Origin: Kushneria pakistanensis
GTDB taxonomy: Bacteria; Pseudomonadota; Gammaproteobacteria; Pseudomonadales; Halomonadaceae
Direction: 5' to 3'
DNA length: 64,000 nt
Assembly (NCBI RefSeq): GCF_014652795.1
Contig: NZ_BMZM01000001.1
Location: 372,001-436,000 of the forward strand
Part shown: piece after piece, positions 15,149 to 24,116 of the stretch
Numbering within the stretch: the stretch's first letter is position 1
How the letters are laid out: each line of letters opens with the position of its first letter
Position numbers and translations under genes: made by a program
The notes under the pieces: model-generated
What the model saw: the letters and a program-made list of their open reading frames with translations, nothing else
Told to the model about the DNA's origin: nothing
The model's database searches: none

Positions 15149-16050
15149 CGCCGCAGCTGGATCATATTCTTGAAGGCGTGCTGCTGGCGGCCGGCGAGCC
15201 GCTGACCCTTGAACGGCTGGAAGCGGTTTTTGAGGACGGCGAGCGACCCGGTCGCCGGGCATTGCGTGAGGCACTGCAAACGCTGGACGCACGACTGGCG
15301 CACAGTGCCCTGATGCTGGAAGAAACAGCATCCGGGTTTCGACTGCGCGTGCGCGATGCGCTGTCTCCCTGGGTCTCACGACTCTGGGATGAGCGCCCGC
15401 AGCGCTATTCAAGAGCGCTGCTGGAAACCCTGGCGCTGATTGCCTACCGTCAGCCGGTCACGCGTGCCGATATTGAAGAGGTGCGCGGCGTGTCGGTCAG
15501 TGCCTCGATCATGCGGACCCTGATCGAGCGTGGCTGGGTGCGGGTAGTGGGACATCGTGATGTGCCCGGGCGCCCGGCGGTCTATGCCACCACCAGAGGC
15601 TTTCTTGATGACTTCGGACTGCGTACGCTGGATGCACTGCCGCCGATCAGTGCGGTGAAAGAGGGCGAAACAGTGGACTGGCTCAAACAGCTCACGCCCA
15701 ATGCGCAAGCATCGGGTGAAGTATCGAATGCCCCGGAGACTGCCGAGCCTTCGCTACCCTACGATGAAGATGCTGTCAGCGAAAACGCTGCCAACGAAGA
15801 CTTTACCAATGAAGATGCTGCCGACAGCGACGGCAGTAAAACAGAGGATGTGCCTGCCGATTCGCCTGCTGGCGAACAGGCACCATCCGAACGCTCGTCG
15901 ATTGAGACGCCGATGCCTTCCCGTCAGAGCCCGAGTCTTGATGAGATCGGTCAACGACTGGCCGAGCGACTGCGCAGTGAGGCAGATTGCGACGGTCCGG
16001 ATGCTGGGCCCGATGAGAGATCGACGCACACCAGTTACCCAGAAGATTGA
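15145..16050 (+). CDS. scpB: Segregation and condensation protein B
   Basis: ScpB dimers bind ScpA and complete the SMC-kleisin complex. Two winged-helix domains fill residues 1-170: [18 protein letters not shown], then [22 protein letters not shown] and [17 protein letters not shown]. Beyond about residue 190 the protein changes to a low-complexity acidic tail with repeated NEDA/ENAANED units that is probably disordered. It overlaps scpA at the start and ends 10 bases before rluB, so the three genes are likely one transcript. At 301 residues it is longer than compact ScpB proteins only because of this tail. Confidence 0.95.
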   Translation: MTPQLDHILEGVLLAAGEPLTLERLEAVFEDGERPGRRALREALQTLDARLAHSALMLEETASGFRLRVRDALSPWVSRLWDERPQRYSRALLETLALIAYRQPVTRADIEEVRGVSVSASIMRTLIERGWVRVVGHRDVPGRPAVYATTRGFLDDFGLRTLDALPPISAVKEGETVDWLKQLTPNAQASGEVSNAPETAEPSLPYDEDAVSENAANEDFTNEDAADSDGSKTEDVPADSPAGEQAPSERSSIETPMPSRQSPSLDEIGQRLAERLRSEADCDGPDAGPDERSTHTSYPED

Positions 16051-16060
16051 GACTTCACTG

Positions 16061-17140
16061 ATGAATACTGAAAAACTGCAGAAAGTACTGGCCCGTACCG
16101 GGCTGGGGTCACGACGCGAAATGGAAGCCGCCATCGCGGCCGGCCGCGTCAATGTCAACGGGGAGACGGCAAAGCTCGGCGATCGTATTGCCGATACGGA
16201 TCGCGTCACCGTGGATAACCGACCCGTGACCCTGATGTCGAGTGAGGCGTCCTCCCGTCGGGTTATCATGTACAACAAGCCTGAAGGTGAGCTGTGCACA
16301 CGTCGTGACCCGGAAGGCCGCCGCACGGTCTTTGAACACCTGCCGCGCCTGTCCGGTGAGCGCTGGATCGCCATCGGGCGCCTGGACATCAATACCAGCG
16401 GTCTTCTGCTCTTTACGACCGATGGTGAGCTGGCCAATCGCCTGATGCATCCTTCCATGCAGATCGAGCGCGAATACGCTGTTCGGGTCATGGGAGAGGT
16501 CACCATCGAGCATGTCCGTGCCATGGTCGAAGGCGTGATGCTGGAAGATGGCCCTGCGCGCTTTACCGATGTGCAGGAGTTTGGTGGCGAAGGTATCAAC
16601 ACCTGGTTTCACGTGGTCATCATGGAAGGGCGCAACCGTGAAGTGCGCAGGCTCTGGGAATCTCAGGGGCTGACGGTAAGCCGACTCAAGCGCGTGCGTT
16701 ATGGCAGCGTTTTTCTGGACAAGCGCGCGCGTGCCGGGGAGTGGACGGAACTGACCCAGCAGGAAGTGGATGATCTGTCCGAACTGGCCGGGCTCGAAAA
16801 GCGCAAGGTACCGGCGCTGACGCCTGATGAAAAAAATCGCTGGAACCGTGACAAGAACAAGCGCCGTCCTGTACGTGGCGTCAAGTCACCGGAAGCCGCA
16901 CGCAGCGATGCCCAGGAAAGCACGCCTCGCCGCAGTGAGCGCCGTGATGAAGTGCGACCCATGACGCCTCGTGAGAAGCGCAATGAGAAGCGCAGTGATC
17001 TGGGTAACTGGAGCTCCACGGCACCGACGAACAATCGCCGCTCATCTGCCAGGGGTGAAAAGGGTCAGGAGCGCCGCGGCAGCAGTGACAGGAAAAGTAC
17101 AGGCACGCCACAGGGTCGAAAGGGCGGTGGGCGCCGTTAA
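16061..17140 (+). CDS. rluB: 23S rRNA pseudouridine(2605) synthase RluB
   Basis: RluB isomerises uridine 2605 of 23S rRNA. An N-terminal S4 RNA-binding domain ([16 protein letters not shown]) is followed by the RsuA/RluB-type catalytic core, with the nucleophilic Asp in [12 protein letters not shown], and by [12 protein letters not shown]. Residues after about 245 form a Lys/Arg-rich tail of over 100 residues that ends GRKGGGRR and is probably disordered and RNA-binding. The ATG at 16061 was chosen because it gives the family N-terminus; longer in-frame starts lie within scpB. It follows scpB closely. RluE and RluF share the core but lack this layout. Confidence 0.93.
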   Translation: MNTEKLQKVLARTGLGSRREMEAAIAAGRVNVNGETAKLGDRIADTDRVTVDNRPVTLMSSEASSRRVIMYNKPEGELCTRRDPEGRRTVFEHLPRLSGERWIAIGRLDINTSGLLLFTTDGELANRLMHPSMQIEREYAVRVMGEVTIEHVRAMVEGVMLEDGPARFTDVQEFGGEGINTWFHVVIMEGRNREVRRLWESQGLTVSRLKRVRYGSVFLDKRARAGEWTELTQQEVDDLSELAGLEKRKVPALTPDEKNRWNRDKNKRRPVRGVKSPEAARSDAQESTPRRSERRDEVRPMTPREKRNEKRSDLGNWSSTAPTNNRRSSARGEKGQERRGSSDRKSTGTPQGRKGGGRR

Positions 17141-17163
17141 CGCCGTACGTGTGCAATAGGCGC

Positions 17164-17192
17164 TTGCATCGCGAATGCTTTCAAAGTAGTAT
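17164..17192 (+). promoter_or_regulatory. Promoter of the tRNA-Lys cluster
   Basis: TTGCAT (17164-17169) and TAGTAT (17187-17192) are separated by exactly 17 bases. They are followed by a GC-rich discriminator, as is common for stringently controlled stable-RNA promoters. It starts 16 bases before the first tRNA. Confidence 0.75.
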
Positions 17193-17207
17193 TTGCGCCC
17201 GTCGAGC

Positions 17208-17282
17208 GGGTCGTTAGCTCAGTGGTAGAGCAGTTGGCTTTTAACCAATTGGTCGTAGGTTCGAATCCTACACGACCCACCA
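17208..17282 (+). tRNA. tRNA-Lys(UUU): tRNA-Lys (anticodon UUU), copy 1
   Basis: This is a full cloverleaf with acceptor GGGTCGT/ACGACCC, anticodon loop CTTTTAA, T-loop TTCGAAT and encoded CCA. All three copies are identical over 75 bases. Confidence 0.97.
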
Positions 17283-17328
17283 TCTCGACAGAAATAATGG
17301 CATGTTTGTGATTGCTGGCAGAATTGTT

Positions 17329-17403
17329 GGGTCGTTAGCTCAGTGGTAGAGCAGTTGGCTTTTAACCAATTGGTCGTAGGTTCGAATCCTACACGACCCA
17401 CCA
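17329..17403 (+). tRNA. tRNA-Lys(UUU): tRNA-Lys (anticodon UUU), copy 2
   Basis: It is identical to copy 1 and lies 46 bases after it; the spacer is unrelated to the next one. The CCA end is encoded. Confidence 0.97.
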
Positions 17404-17449
17404 CAGGCCTTGTCATTGTTTCGGGGCTGATTAGTCAGTGCCTGAATCC

Positions 17450-17524
17450 GGGTCGTTAGCTCAGTGGTAGAGCAGTTGGCTTTTAACCAATTGGTCGTAG
17501 GTTCGAATCCTACACGACCCACCA
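17450..17524 (+). tRNA. tRNA-Lys(UUU): tRNA-Lys (anticodon UUU), copy 3
   Basis: It is identical to copies 1 and 2, with a 46-base spacer again. It is followed at once by an intrinsic terminator, so the three copies form one transcription unit. Confidence 0.97.
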
Positions 17525-17534
17525 GTTTCTGAAG

Positions 17535-17566
17535 ACGCCTCATCCTTACCGGGATGAGGCGTTTTC
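17535..17566 (+). terminator. Intrinsic terminator of the tRNA-Lys operon
   Basis: An 11-bp stem (ACGCCTCATCC with GGATGAGGCGT), a 6-base loop and a TTTT tract follow the third tRNA by 10 bases. Confidence 0.88.
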
Positions 17567-17630
17567 GTATGTGTCCCTTGCACCTGTGTCGGCACAGACA
17601 TTCTGAACCGGTTCGCGCCAACCATCGGGG

Positions 17631-19082
17631 TTAGCGAAACTTCTCCAGCGTCTGCTGATATTGACCAAAATCCCTGCGACGCTCTCGAATGCGACTGGTC
17701 AGAGCATAATCACCGCTTTGCTGTGACGCCTTTTCTGCCAGGCGCAGCTGTTCCAGACCGCCTTCGATATCCCCCTTGAGCTGAAGCTGTTCGGCCAGGG
17801 CAAGGTGGCCCCAGTCTTCTCGGCCGCTGCGCCCGGCCGCTTCGCTTAACAGGTTCCATAGATCCGGATCCTCGGCGTGAGTATCTGCCAGTACCCTCAG
17901 GCTGCGAAAGGCGGTGGTCGGGTTGATGCCAAGCTGTGCCTCACTCTGAATGATTTGTGCCGGATAGTAGTCCGGTGTCAGGCGCAGAATACGTTCACAG
18001 CGACGAATGGCCTCTTCACGCCGGCCGGCGTCCAGGGCGGCATCCGCTGCACTGGCCGACAGCATCAGAATATCGGGTGCTTCCCGGGCGAGCTGGTCAA
18101 AGGCTGCCAGCGCCTGGTCGGTGCGCTGATTGATGCTGTCATTGAGGGCATCCAGGTAGCGCAGGGCGATAGGGTGGGCCTTGTCCTGCTCAAGGCGGGT
18201 GCGTACCGAGGTGGGATCGCTCATGTTCATGGCCAGCATGGCACGGGCACGGATCAGGTCGTACTCGGGACCCGGGTCACTGATGTTGCCGGTCTGGTAT
18301 TGCTGGGCCAGGCTGGTGGTATTGCTCAGCCGTGAATCGGTCATGGGGTGCGTCAGCAGAAATTCGGGTGGGGTATTGCCCTGCATGCTTGAAAGCCGCT
18401 GCATGGTGGCAAACATGCGAGGCATGGCCATGGGATCCATGTTGGAGCGCGCCATGGCTTGAAGGCCTACCCGGTCGGCTTCCTGTTCATAGCGGCGGGA
18501 GTAGCTCAATTGACTCTGCATGGCGGCAGCCTGGGTACCGGCCATGGTGGCAACCCCCAGATTGCCACCACCGCTGGCCGCCACCACCAGACCGGCCAGC
18601 ATGGCGGCCATGGTGGGCAGCTGGGCACGTTCGCTGCGCGCCATCTCGCGGGCAAAGTGATGCTGTGACAGGTGGCCCATTTCGTGGGCCAGTACCGAGG
18701 CAAACGCGTCCTGATCGGGGGCGTAGGCAAACAGGCCGGTATTGATGCCGATGACCCCACCGGGGACGGCAAAGGCATTGAGCGTGCGACTCGACACCAG
18801 GGTGACAATGGGCGTGACATCACCGAGCTGACTGTTGGGCAACAGTCGGGCGACCAGCGATTCAAGGTAATCCTGTGTGATGGGATCGCGCCATTGACCG
18901 ACGTGGGCGCGAAACTCGCGAAGCCAGGCGCGTCCGAGGCGAAATTCTTCCTGACCGTTGTAGCTGCCGGTCGAATCGCCCAGCGTGGGAAGCTGACTGG
19001 CCGGTGAGGCCATCGGCACGGCTACCGTGCCAAGCAGCAAGGCTGCCGTGATGATGCATCGAAAACGCGTATGCCTTGACAT
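17631..19082 (-). CDS. bepA: M48 metalloprotease with TPR repeats, outer-membrane assembly factor BepA type
   Basis: BepA (YfgC) is a periplasmic zinc protease and chaperone that assists or degrades stalled outer-membrane proteins such as LptD at the BAM complex. The product has an N-terminal signal peptide (basic start, then ITAALLLGTVAVPMASPAS), the zinc motif HEMGH with a third ligand Glu in RRYEQEADRVG, and C-terminal TPR helices up to residue 480. About 483 residues are read from the ATG at 19082. An in-frame ATG at 19112 adds ten residues without a ribosome site. It is divergent from the TusA-like gene. The bamC gene nearby encodes a BAM component, a fitting partner. Confidence 0.9.
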   Translation of the reverse strand: MSRHTRFRCIITAALLLGTVAVPMASPASQLPTLGDSTGSYNGQEEFRLGRAWLREFRAHVGQWRDPITQDYLESLVARLLPNSQLGDVTPIVTLVSSRTLNAFAVPGGVIGINTGLFAYAPDQDAFASVLAHEMGHLSQHHFAREMARSERAQLPTMAAMLAGLVVAASGGGNLGVATMAGTQAAAMQSQLSYSRRYEQEADRVGLQAMARSNMDPMAMPRMFATMQRLSSMQGNTPPEFLLTHPMTDSRLSNTTSLAQQYQTGNISDPGPEYDLIRARAMLAMNMSDPTSVRTRLEQDKAHPIALRYLDALNDSINQRTDQALAAFDQLAREAPDILMLSASAADAALDAGRREEAIRRCERILRLTPDYYPAQIIQSEAQLGINPTTAFRSLRVLADTHAEDPDLWNLLSEAAGRSGREDWGHLALAEQLQLKGDIEGGLEQLRLAEKASQQSGDYALTSRIRERRRDFGQYQQTLEKFR

Positions 19083-19221
19083 GACATGCTTACCGGATGG
19101 CCGTTGAGACATGAAAGGGCAGAAGCGCTACGGTCTGTTGGTAACAGACCGTAGAGGTTGCCGGTGGCATCAAGTTGCCTTTAAATCGTGCCGATTACAA
19201 CCAGCAGAAGGATCAGTGGCG

Positions 19222-19485
19222 TTGGAAAATATCGATGAAATCAGGCAAATGGAGCAGCGTGCCGATCAGATGCTGGATGCCACCGGACTGGCCTGTCCGA
19301 TGCCACTGCTCAAGGCACGTCAGGCGCTGGCTGCGCTGGATATCGGGCAGCGTCTGCATGTCATCTGTACTGACCCCGGTTCATGGCGTGACTTTGAAAG
19401 TCTTGCCGTTCATGGCGTGCATCATCTGGCCACACGCCGACAGGATGATGACATCTACCACTACGTACTGATCAAGGGACACTGA
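19222..19485 (+). CDS. TusA/SirA-family sulfurtransferase-like protein
   Basis: This is a small cytosolic protein of about 87 residues with the family signature ATGLACPMPLLKARQAL, in which the single Cys of CPMP carries persulfide sulfur. The start is inferred. TTG at 19222 has AAGGA 10 bases upstream, while GTG 19216 is too close to it and more upstream codons run into the bepA leader. The P. aeruginosa gene in the same place (PA1006, next to the bepA and perM homologues) has been linked to molybdenum homeostasis and nitrate respiration. That role can only be suggested here. It is probably cotranscribed with the perM-like gene (44-base gap). Confidence 0.88.
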   Translation: MENIDEIRQMEQRADQMLDATGLACPMPLLKARQALAALDIGQRLHVICTDPGSWRDFESLAVHGVHHLATRRQDDDIYHYVLIKGH

Positions 19486-19529
19486 TCGTCAGTGGCCGCT
19501 GGTTTGACCCTTATGGTGACAATAACTTG

Positions 19530-20621
19530 ATGACCTTCAGAACTCTCTGGAACCGTTTCATGGAGCGCTACCTCTCGGATGAGGAAGCGGTCACGCTGGG
19601 GGCCCTGCTGGTCGTGGGGTTCGCCATAATCATTTTTTTCGGCGGCATGCTGGCGCCGTTTCTGACCGCGCTGGTCTTTGCCTTTCTGCTCCAGGGCGTG
19701 GTGCGCTGGCTGGAGCGTCTGGGACTGCCACGGTTACCGGCCGTGTGTCTGGTGCTTTTGATGTTTGTCGGGGCCATGCTGTTTTTTGCCCTGATCATTT
19801 TTCCGATGGTCTGGGACCAGTTCGCCCGCCTGGTGCAGGGGTTGCCGGCGGTACTGTATCGTAGCCAGGCGCTGCTTGATGAGCTGCAGGCCCGTTATCC
19901 CAGTATCGTCACGCCCGACCAGGTGCAGCATCTGATCAATACGGCCAGTCAGGAAGCCACCCAGCTGGGGCGGCGTGTGGTAAGCCTGTCCCTGAGTTCG
20001 CTGGCCGGTGTGCTAAGTGTCATCATCTATCTGGTACTGGTGCCGATTCTGGTCTTTTTCATGCTCAAGGATCGGGAGCGCCTGATCGGCTTTTTCCTGT
20101 CGCTGTTACCCAAAAAGCGCATGTTGATGACGCGGGTATGGTGTGAAATGGACACCCAGATTGCCAACTTCATCCGTGGCAAGTTCATCGAGATCATGAT
20201 TGTCGGGGTGGTGTCCTTTGTGACCTTCTGGGCGCTTGGACTGCCTTATGCGGTACTGCTGGGAATCGTGGTAGGGCTTTCCGTGCTGGTGCCCTATATC
20301 GGTGCAGCAGCGGCCACACTGCCTGTTGCCGCTTCTGCCGGGCTGCACTTCGGATTTGATCAACAGTTCCTCTATGTATTGCTGGCCTACGCCATTATTC
20401 AGGCGCTGGATGGCAATGTGCTGGTGACACTCCTGTTTTCAGAAGTGGTTAACCTGCATCCGGTAGCGATCATCCTTGCGGTACTGTTTTTCGGCGGCAT
20501 CTGGGGCTTCTGGGGCATCTTTTTTGCCATCCCGCTGGCCACGCTGATCAAGTCATTGATGTTTGCCTGGCCTCGCGGGGCAAGCGCGTTGCGCAAGGAA
20601 GGCGTTATCGCGGTCGAATAA
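19530..20621 (+). CDS. PerM / AI-2E transporter family membrane protein
   Basis: This is a 363-residue inner-membrane protein with about seven or eight helices. Two lie near the N-terminus, followed by VVRWLERLGLPRLPAV, a soluble stretch containing QARYPSIVTPDQVQ, and a C-terminal bundle with the family signature GIVVGLSVLVPYIGAAAATLP and FGGIWGFWGIFFAIPLATLIK. Members include TqsA and YhhT-like exporters and Na+/H+ antiporter-like proteins; the substrate cannot be assigned. An in-frame TTG directly precedes the chosen ATG. It converges on bcp with a shared terminator. Confidence 0.9.
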   Translation: MTFRTLWNRFMERYLSDEEAVTLGALLVVGFAIIIFFGGMLAPFLTALVFAFLLQGVVRWLERLGLPRLPAVCLVLLMFVGAMLFFALIIFPMVWDQFARLVQGLPAVLYRSQALLDELQARYPSIVTPDQVQHLINTASQEATQLGRRVVSLSLSSLAGVLSVIIYLVLVPILVFFMLKDRERLIGFFLSLLPKKRMLMTRVWCEMDTQIANFIRGKFIEIMIVGVVSFVTFWALGLPYAVLLGIVVGLSVLVPYIGAAAATLPVAASAGLHFGFDQQFLYVLLAYAIIQALDGNVLVTLLFSEVVNLHPVAIILAVLFFGGIWGFWGIFFAIPLATLIKSLMFAWPRGASALRKEGVIAVE

Positions 20622-20628
20622 ATGCCCG

Positions 20629-20652
20629 GGGCCCTGTCGGAAGGCAGGGCCC
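20629..20652 (+). terminator. Hairpin between the convergent perM-like gene and bcp
   Basis: A perfect 8-bp GGGCCCTG/CAGGGCCC stem has an 8-base loop. A modest T-rich stretch (TGATCCTTT) follows on the plus strand. It is likely a bidirectional terminator, though the T tract is weak. Confidence 0.55.
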
Positions 20653-20659
20653 TGATCCT

Positions 20660-21136
20660 TTACTGGCCGGCGTCAAGTGCCTGTGCCATGGCCAGCACTT
20701 CGTCGGCATGGCCTGCCACCTTCACCTTTCGCCACTGCGCGGCAATATTGCCTTCCCGGTCGATCAGAAACGTGCTGCGCTCGATGCCTTCATGCTCCTT
20801 GCCGTAGAGCTTCTTGAGCCTGATGACATCAAAGGCGCGACACAGCGTCTCCTGTGGGTCGCTGACCAGCTCAAAGGGGAAGCCCTGTTTTTCCTTGAAG
20901 TTCTCGTGTCGGCGCAGCGTGTCACGCGATACGCCAAAAACATGCGTGCCTGCCTTTTCGAAGGCCTCCATGCGATCGCGGAAATCCTGACCCTCGGTGG
21001 TACAGCCAGGCGTTGCATCCTTTGGATAAAAATAAAGCACCACCTGCTTACCCTTGAAGGCGGCAGGGTTGAAGCTTGTGGCGCTGGTCGCTTCCAGCGT
21101 GATATCCGGGGCAGGCATGCCGATGGTGATACTCAT
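20660..21136 (-). CDS. bcp: Thioredoxin-dependent thiol peroxidase (BCP/PrxQ)
   Basis: Bcp reduces hydrogen and organic peroxides with its peroxidatic Cys45 in YPKDATPGCTTEGQDFRD. The usual nearby resolving Cys (position 50 in E. coli Bcp) is Gln here; a second Cys is at 99 (ETLCRAF), so the enzyme is a 1-Cys or atypical variant. The 158-residue length and AHADEVL-type C-terminus match the family. It is divergent from dapA with 315 bases between. In Pseudomonas gcvR lies between these genes but is not present here. Confidence 0.95.
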   Translation of the reverse strand: MSITIGMPAPDITLEATSATSFNPAAFKGKQVVLYFYPKDATPGCTTEGQDFRDRMEAFEKAGTHVFGVSRDTLRRHENFKEKQGFPFELVSDPQETLCRAFDVIRLKKLYGKEHEGIERSTFLIDREGNIAAQWRKVKVAGHADEVLAMAQALDAGQ

Positions 21137-21451
21137 GAAAATTTCCCCCTGAGGATAAAAAAACGCGTCGCGGCTGTCTGGTCATGATGCGGGTCTGAAC
21201 GGGCGACGCGATGGCGAACGTGGCCTGCGACAATAACCGAGACAAGCGTTGAAATCAGCCGGCCCGGGCGCATGGGAGCGTTTTCCTTCCCCCCTGCGTC
21301 TGTACAGCATGGGGTGCGCCGAGTACCATCGTCAGCCTGATGGCCGACCCTGGGTCACGTTGCTCCGAGGACACACAATGCTGGTGTCAGTCTGTGCTGA
21401 CGGCCATGACAGGGTCGTTTTCAAATGAATTCAAAGCAAGAGGTTGGCGGG
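21137..21451. other. Divergent bcp/dapA intergenic region
   Basis: The 315 bases hold no coding frame with a ribosome site and no gcvR-like gene, which some relatives carry here. A weak AAGAGG-TTGGCGGG ribosome site precedes dapA. No clear paired -35/-10 was found for either gene, and nothing else can be supported. Confidence 0.5.
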
Positions 21452-22336
21452 ATGATCACTGGCAGCATGGTCGCTCTGGCGACGCCCATGAAAGCCGATG
21501 GGGCCATCGACTGGGATGCCCTGAGGCATCTTGTAAGCTGGCATCTCGAGCATGGCACTGATGCCATTGTGGCAGCCGGCACCACCGGTGAACCCACCAC
21601 CATGAGCGTTGCCGAACACTTCGATGTGATTCGCACGGTCGTGGAAACGGTCAACGGCCGTGTGCCTGTCATTGCAGGTACTGGTGCCAATGCCACGGCA
21701 GAGGCGGTAGAGCTTGCCCGTTATGCCAAGGAAGTCGGTGCCGATTATTGCCTGTCGGTCACGCCCTATTACAACCGTCCGACGCAGGAAGGGCTGTATC
21801 AGCACTTCAAGGCCGTAGCCAACGCCTGCGATCTGCCCGTCATCCTGTACAACGTCCCCGGCCGTACCGGTGTGGATCTTTACAACGAGACCACGCAGCG
21901 CCTGGCGATGATCGACAACATTGTGGGTCTCAAGGACGCCACTGGTAACCTCGAGCGTGCCGAGGAGCTGATTGAGCGTCTCAAGGGCCGCGACTTTGCG
22001 CTTTACTCCGGTGATGATCCGACAGCCTGCGAGTTCATGCTGGCCGGCGGCCATGGGGCCATTTCCGTCTCGGCCAACGTGGCGCCGCGTGCCATGCATG
22101 AGCTTTGCGCTGCTGCCATGGGGGGTGACTACGACCGTGCCCATCAGATCAATACGCGACTGATGCCGCTGCATTCGGTGCTGGGCATCGAGGCCAATCC
22201 AATTCCGGTCAAGTGGGCGCTGCACGAGCTTGGTCTGATGGAAAACGGCATTCGATTGCCGCTGACCTGGCTTTCCGAAAAATATCAATCCACCGTAGCC
22301 GAGGCGCTGCAGCTTGCCGGAGTGATGGATCAATGA
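21452..22336 (+). CDS. dapA: 4-hydroxy-tetrahydrodipicolinate synthase
   Basis: DapA condenses pyruvate with aspartate semialdehyde, the first step toward diaminopimelate and lysine. The 294-residue TIM-barrel protein opens [13 protein letters not shown], and has [10 protein letters not shown], the Tyr in [13 protein letters not shown] and the Schiff-base Lys near 161 in [10 protein letters not shown]. An upstream in-frame ATG at 21425 exists. The start at 21452 was preferred because AGAGG lies 8 bases before it and the length fits the family (about 292). The stop overlaps the bamC ATG. The gene order dapA-bamC matches E. coli dapA-nlpB. Confidence 0.97.
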   Translation: MITGSMVALATPMKADGAIDWDALRHLVSWHLEHGTDAIVAAGTTGEPTTMSVAEHFDVIRTVVETVNGRVPVIAGTGANATAEAVELARYAKEVGADYCLSVTPYYNRPTQEGLYQHFKAVANACDLPVILYNVPGRTGVDLYNETTQRLAMIDNIVGLKDATGNLERAEELIERLKGRDFALYSGDDPTACEFMLAGGHGAISVSANVAPRAMHELCAAAMGGDYDRAHQINTRLMPLHSVLGIEANPIPVKWALHELGLMENGIRLPLTWLSEKYQSTVAEALQLAGVMDQ

Positions 22337-23265
22337 GCAGGACACGCTGGATGGTGGTCACGCCACTGGTACTCGTACTGGGTGGCTGTGGCAGCGGCTA
22401 TTATTATGACCGCAACAGCGAGTATGCCGATGCGGAAATGACATCACCGCTGGAGTTGCCGGCGTCACGTAATCAGGCCCGCTATCAGGACGCGATGCCT
22501 GTCCCGAAAGCCACCAACGATTTCATAAGAAGTCGTGAGGGTTACGAGCCGCCTCGTCCGCAAACGCTTTCTACCAGTGACCGGGAAACACGCTTTATCG
22601 AGCCGCGTGAAGCCGATGGTAATCGCTGGCTGGTCGTGAGTGCCGCCCCCGGCGCTGTCTGGCCGCGGCTGCAGGAATTTGTGCGCACCAATGGCTATCA
22701 GGTGCAGAACATCGATGGCAATACGGGTCAGATCGTGACCGACCGTGGGGTGCTGTCGGTGCGCCAGGGCATCCGTAACAACACCACGGATGTCTATTGC
22801 CAGCAGGGCGGCGCAAGCGTTGATGCCTGTCTGAGCGAAGTCAGTCAATATCTCTCCTCTGGTGCACCGCAGAGCGGAGTATCAATGGTGGCCCAGAACC
22901 TGTCACGCAATGACCGGGTGCGTCTGGAAAGCCGCAATGACAACTGGCGTCTGGCGCTGGCGCTTGATTTCCCGCGGGCCTGGGCAGAGCTTGCCTGGCA
23001 GCTGGAAAACAACTACGAAACACCGCAGCGCCGTCTGGTCGATCAGAACCGCAGCGAGCGCGTCTTTACCGTCGAATCCACGGTCAAGGGCGAGAGCAGC
23101 TGGATTCCCTTCCGTGGCAGCAGTGATCAGACGCAGCAGTACCTGTTGCACGTTTCACCTGCTGACAACGGCGCCTACGTCAGCGTGACCGACAGCGCCG
23201 GTGAGCCGGTCGATCAGCAGAGGGCCCATGATCTGCTCGACGGTGTAGCCTCGATCCTGCGTTGA
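22333..23265 (+). CDS. bamC: Outer-membrane assembly lipoprotein BamC (NlpB)
   Basis: BamC is a lipoprotein subunit of the BAM complex that inserts beta-barrel proteins into the outer membrane. The 310-residue product has a signal segment with lipobox LGGC near residue 19, then [13 protein letters not shown], an unstructured stretch, and two helix-grip domains ([19 protein letters not shown] and [21 protein letters not shown]). The ATG overlaps the dapA stop (ATGA), and the stop shares a base with the next start. It belongs to the dapA-bamC-MBL unit. Sequence conservation of BamC is low between genera, but position and lipobox make the call safe. Confidence 0.92.
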   Translation: MSRTRWMVVTPLVLVLGGCGSGYYYDRNSEYADAEMTSPLELPASRNQARYQDAMPVPKATNDFIRSREGYEPPRPQTLSTSDRETRFIEPREADGNRWLVVSAAPGAVWPRLQEFVRTNGYQVQNIDGNTGQIVTDRGVLSVRQGIRNNTTDVYCQQGGASVDACLSEVSQYLSSGAPQSGVSMVAQNLSRNDRVRLESRNDNWRLALALDFPRAWAELAWQLENNYETPQRRLVDQNRSERVFTVESTVKGESSWIPFRGSSDQTQQYLLHVSPADNGAYVSVTDSAGEPVDQQRAHDLLDGVASILR

Positions 23266-24026
23266 TGCGATTTGCATCGCTGGGCAGCGGCAGTCGTGGC
23301 AACGCCACTCTGGTCAGCAGTGCGGGCACCACACTGCTGATCGACTGCGGTTTCGGCATGCGTGAGGCCATAAGGCGCATGCAGACCCTCCATCTGGATC
23401 CGGCCACGCTGGCCGGCATTCTTGTGACGCATGAGCATATTGATCATGTGCGCGGCGTATCTGCCCTGGCGCGTCGCTTTGGCCTGACGGTCTACATGAC
23501 AGTCGGAAGCTGGCTGTCGCTTCAGCCTGACCCTCGTATTGATGTCGTGCTGGTAACGCCCGAGGAAACCTGGAGCATCGGTAATCTTGATATCACACCG
23601 GTGACCGTGCCCCATGATGCACGTGAGCCCGTGCAGTATCTGATCGAGGCCGACCGTTACCGACTGGGGATTTTGACCGATCTGGGCATGGTGACACCGC
23701 ATGTGCTCAAGCGCTATCGTCAATGCGATGCTCTTTTCATCGAATGCAATCATGACGTGCGAATGCTGGACTACGGCCCCTATCCGCCGAGTCTCAAGCG
23801 TCGCGTCAGCGGCCGGTTGGGCCATCTTTCCAATCGTCAGGCCGCCGAACTTTTGCAGACGCTGGGGACCGATCGCCTGCAGCGACTGGTTGCGTCTCAC
23901 CTGTCAGAGAAGAATAATCTGCCCGAGCTTGCCTTTGAGGCGCTAAGCCCTCTGCTGGACGGCGATGAGTCGCGCCTGGTCATTGCACAGCAGGGGCGCA
24001 CCGTTGACTGGCAGTCGGTCAGCTGA
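23265..24026 (+). CDS. Metallo-beta-lactamase-fold hydrolase, YycJ-like
   Basis: The 253-residue protein begins [17 protein letters not shown], has the metal motif THEHIDHVRG near residues 53-59 and further His/Asp ligands (ILTDLGMVTPHV, LSNRQAAELL, ASHLSEKNNLPE). This layout resembles the YycJ/WalJ group of MBL-fold nucleases rather than lactamases; the substrate is unknown. The ATG at 23265 overlaps the bamC stop by one base; a TTG directly before it is in frame. P. aeruginosa carries the same gene between bamC and purC, so the position is conserved. Confidence 0.88.
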   Translation: MRFASLGSGSRGNATLVSSAGTTLLIDCGFGMREAIRRMQTLHLDPATLAGILVTHEHIDHVRGVSALARRFGLTVYMTVGSWLSLQPDPRIDVVLVTPEETWSIGNLDITPVTVPHDAREPVQYLIEADRYRLGILTDLGMVTPHVLKRYRQCDALFIECNHDVRMLDYGPYPPSLKRRVSGRLGHLSNRQAAELLQTLGTDRLQRLVASHLSEKNNLPELAFEALSPLLDGDESRLVIAQQGRTVDWQSVS

Positions 24027-24116
24027 TGCACCGACCCGATATATCGGATGCAGCAGGTGTTCGATGTCAGGATACCCCCGTTCCAATAACCCTCTGATTC
24101 CCTGCCGGAGACTTTC

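Noticed and set aside
17208-17524. Regular 75-base direct repeats with 46-base spacers, CRISPR-like at first sight
   Set aside because: The repeats are complete tRNA-Lys genes with encoded CCA; spacers are not unit-length unique inserts of foreign origin.
17219-17621. Antisense open frames rich in GSCRIRTYDQLVKSQLLYH-type text
   Set aside because: This is the well-known artefact of translating tRNA genes backwards.
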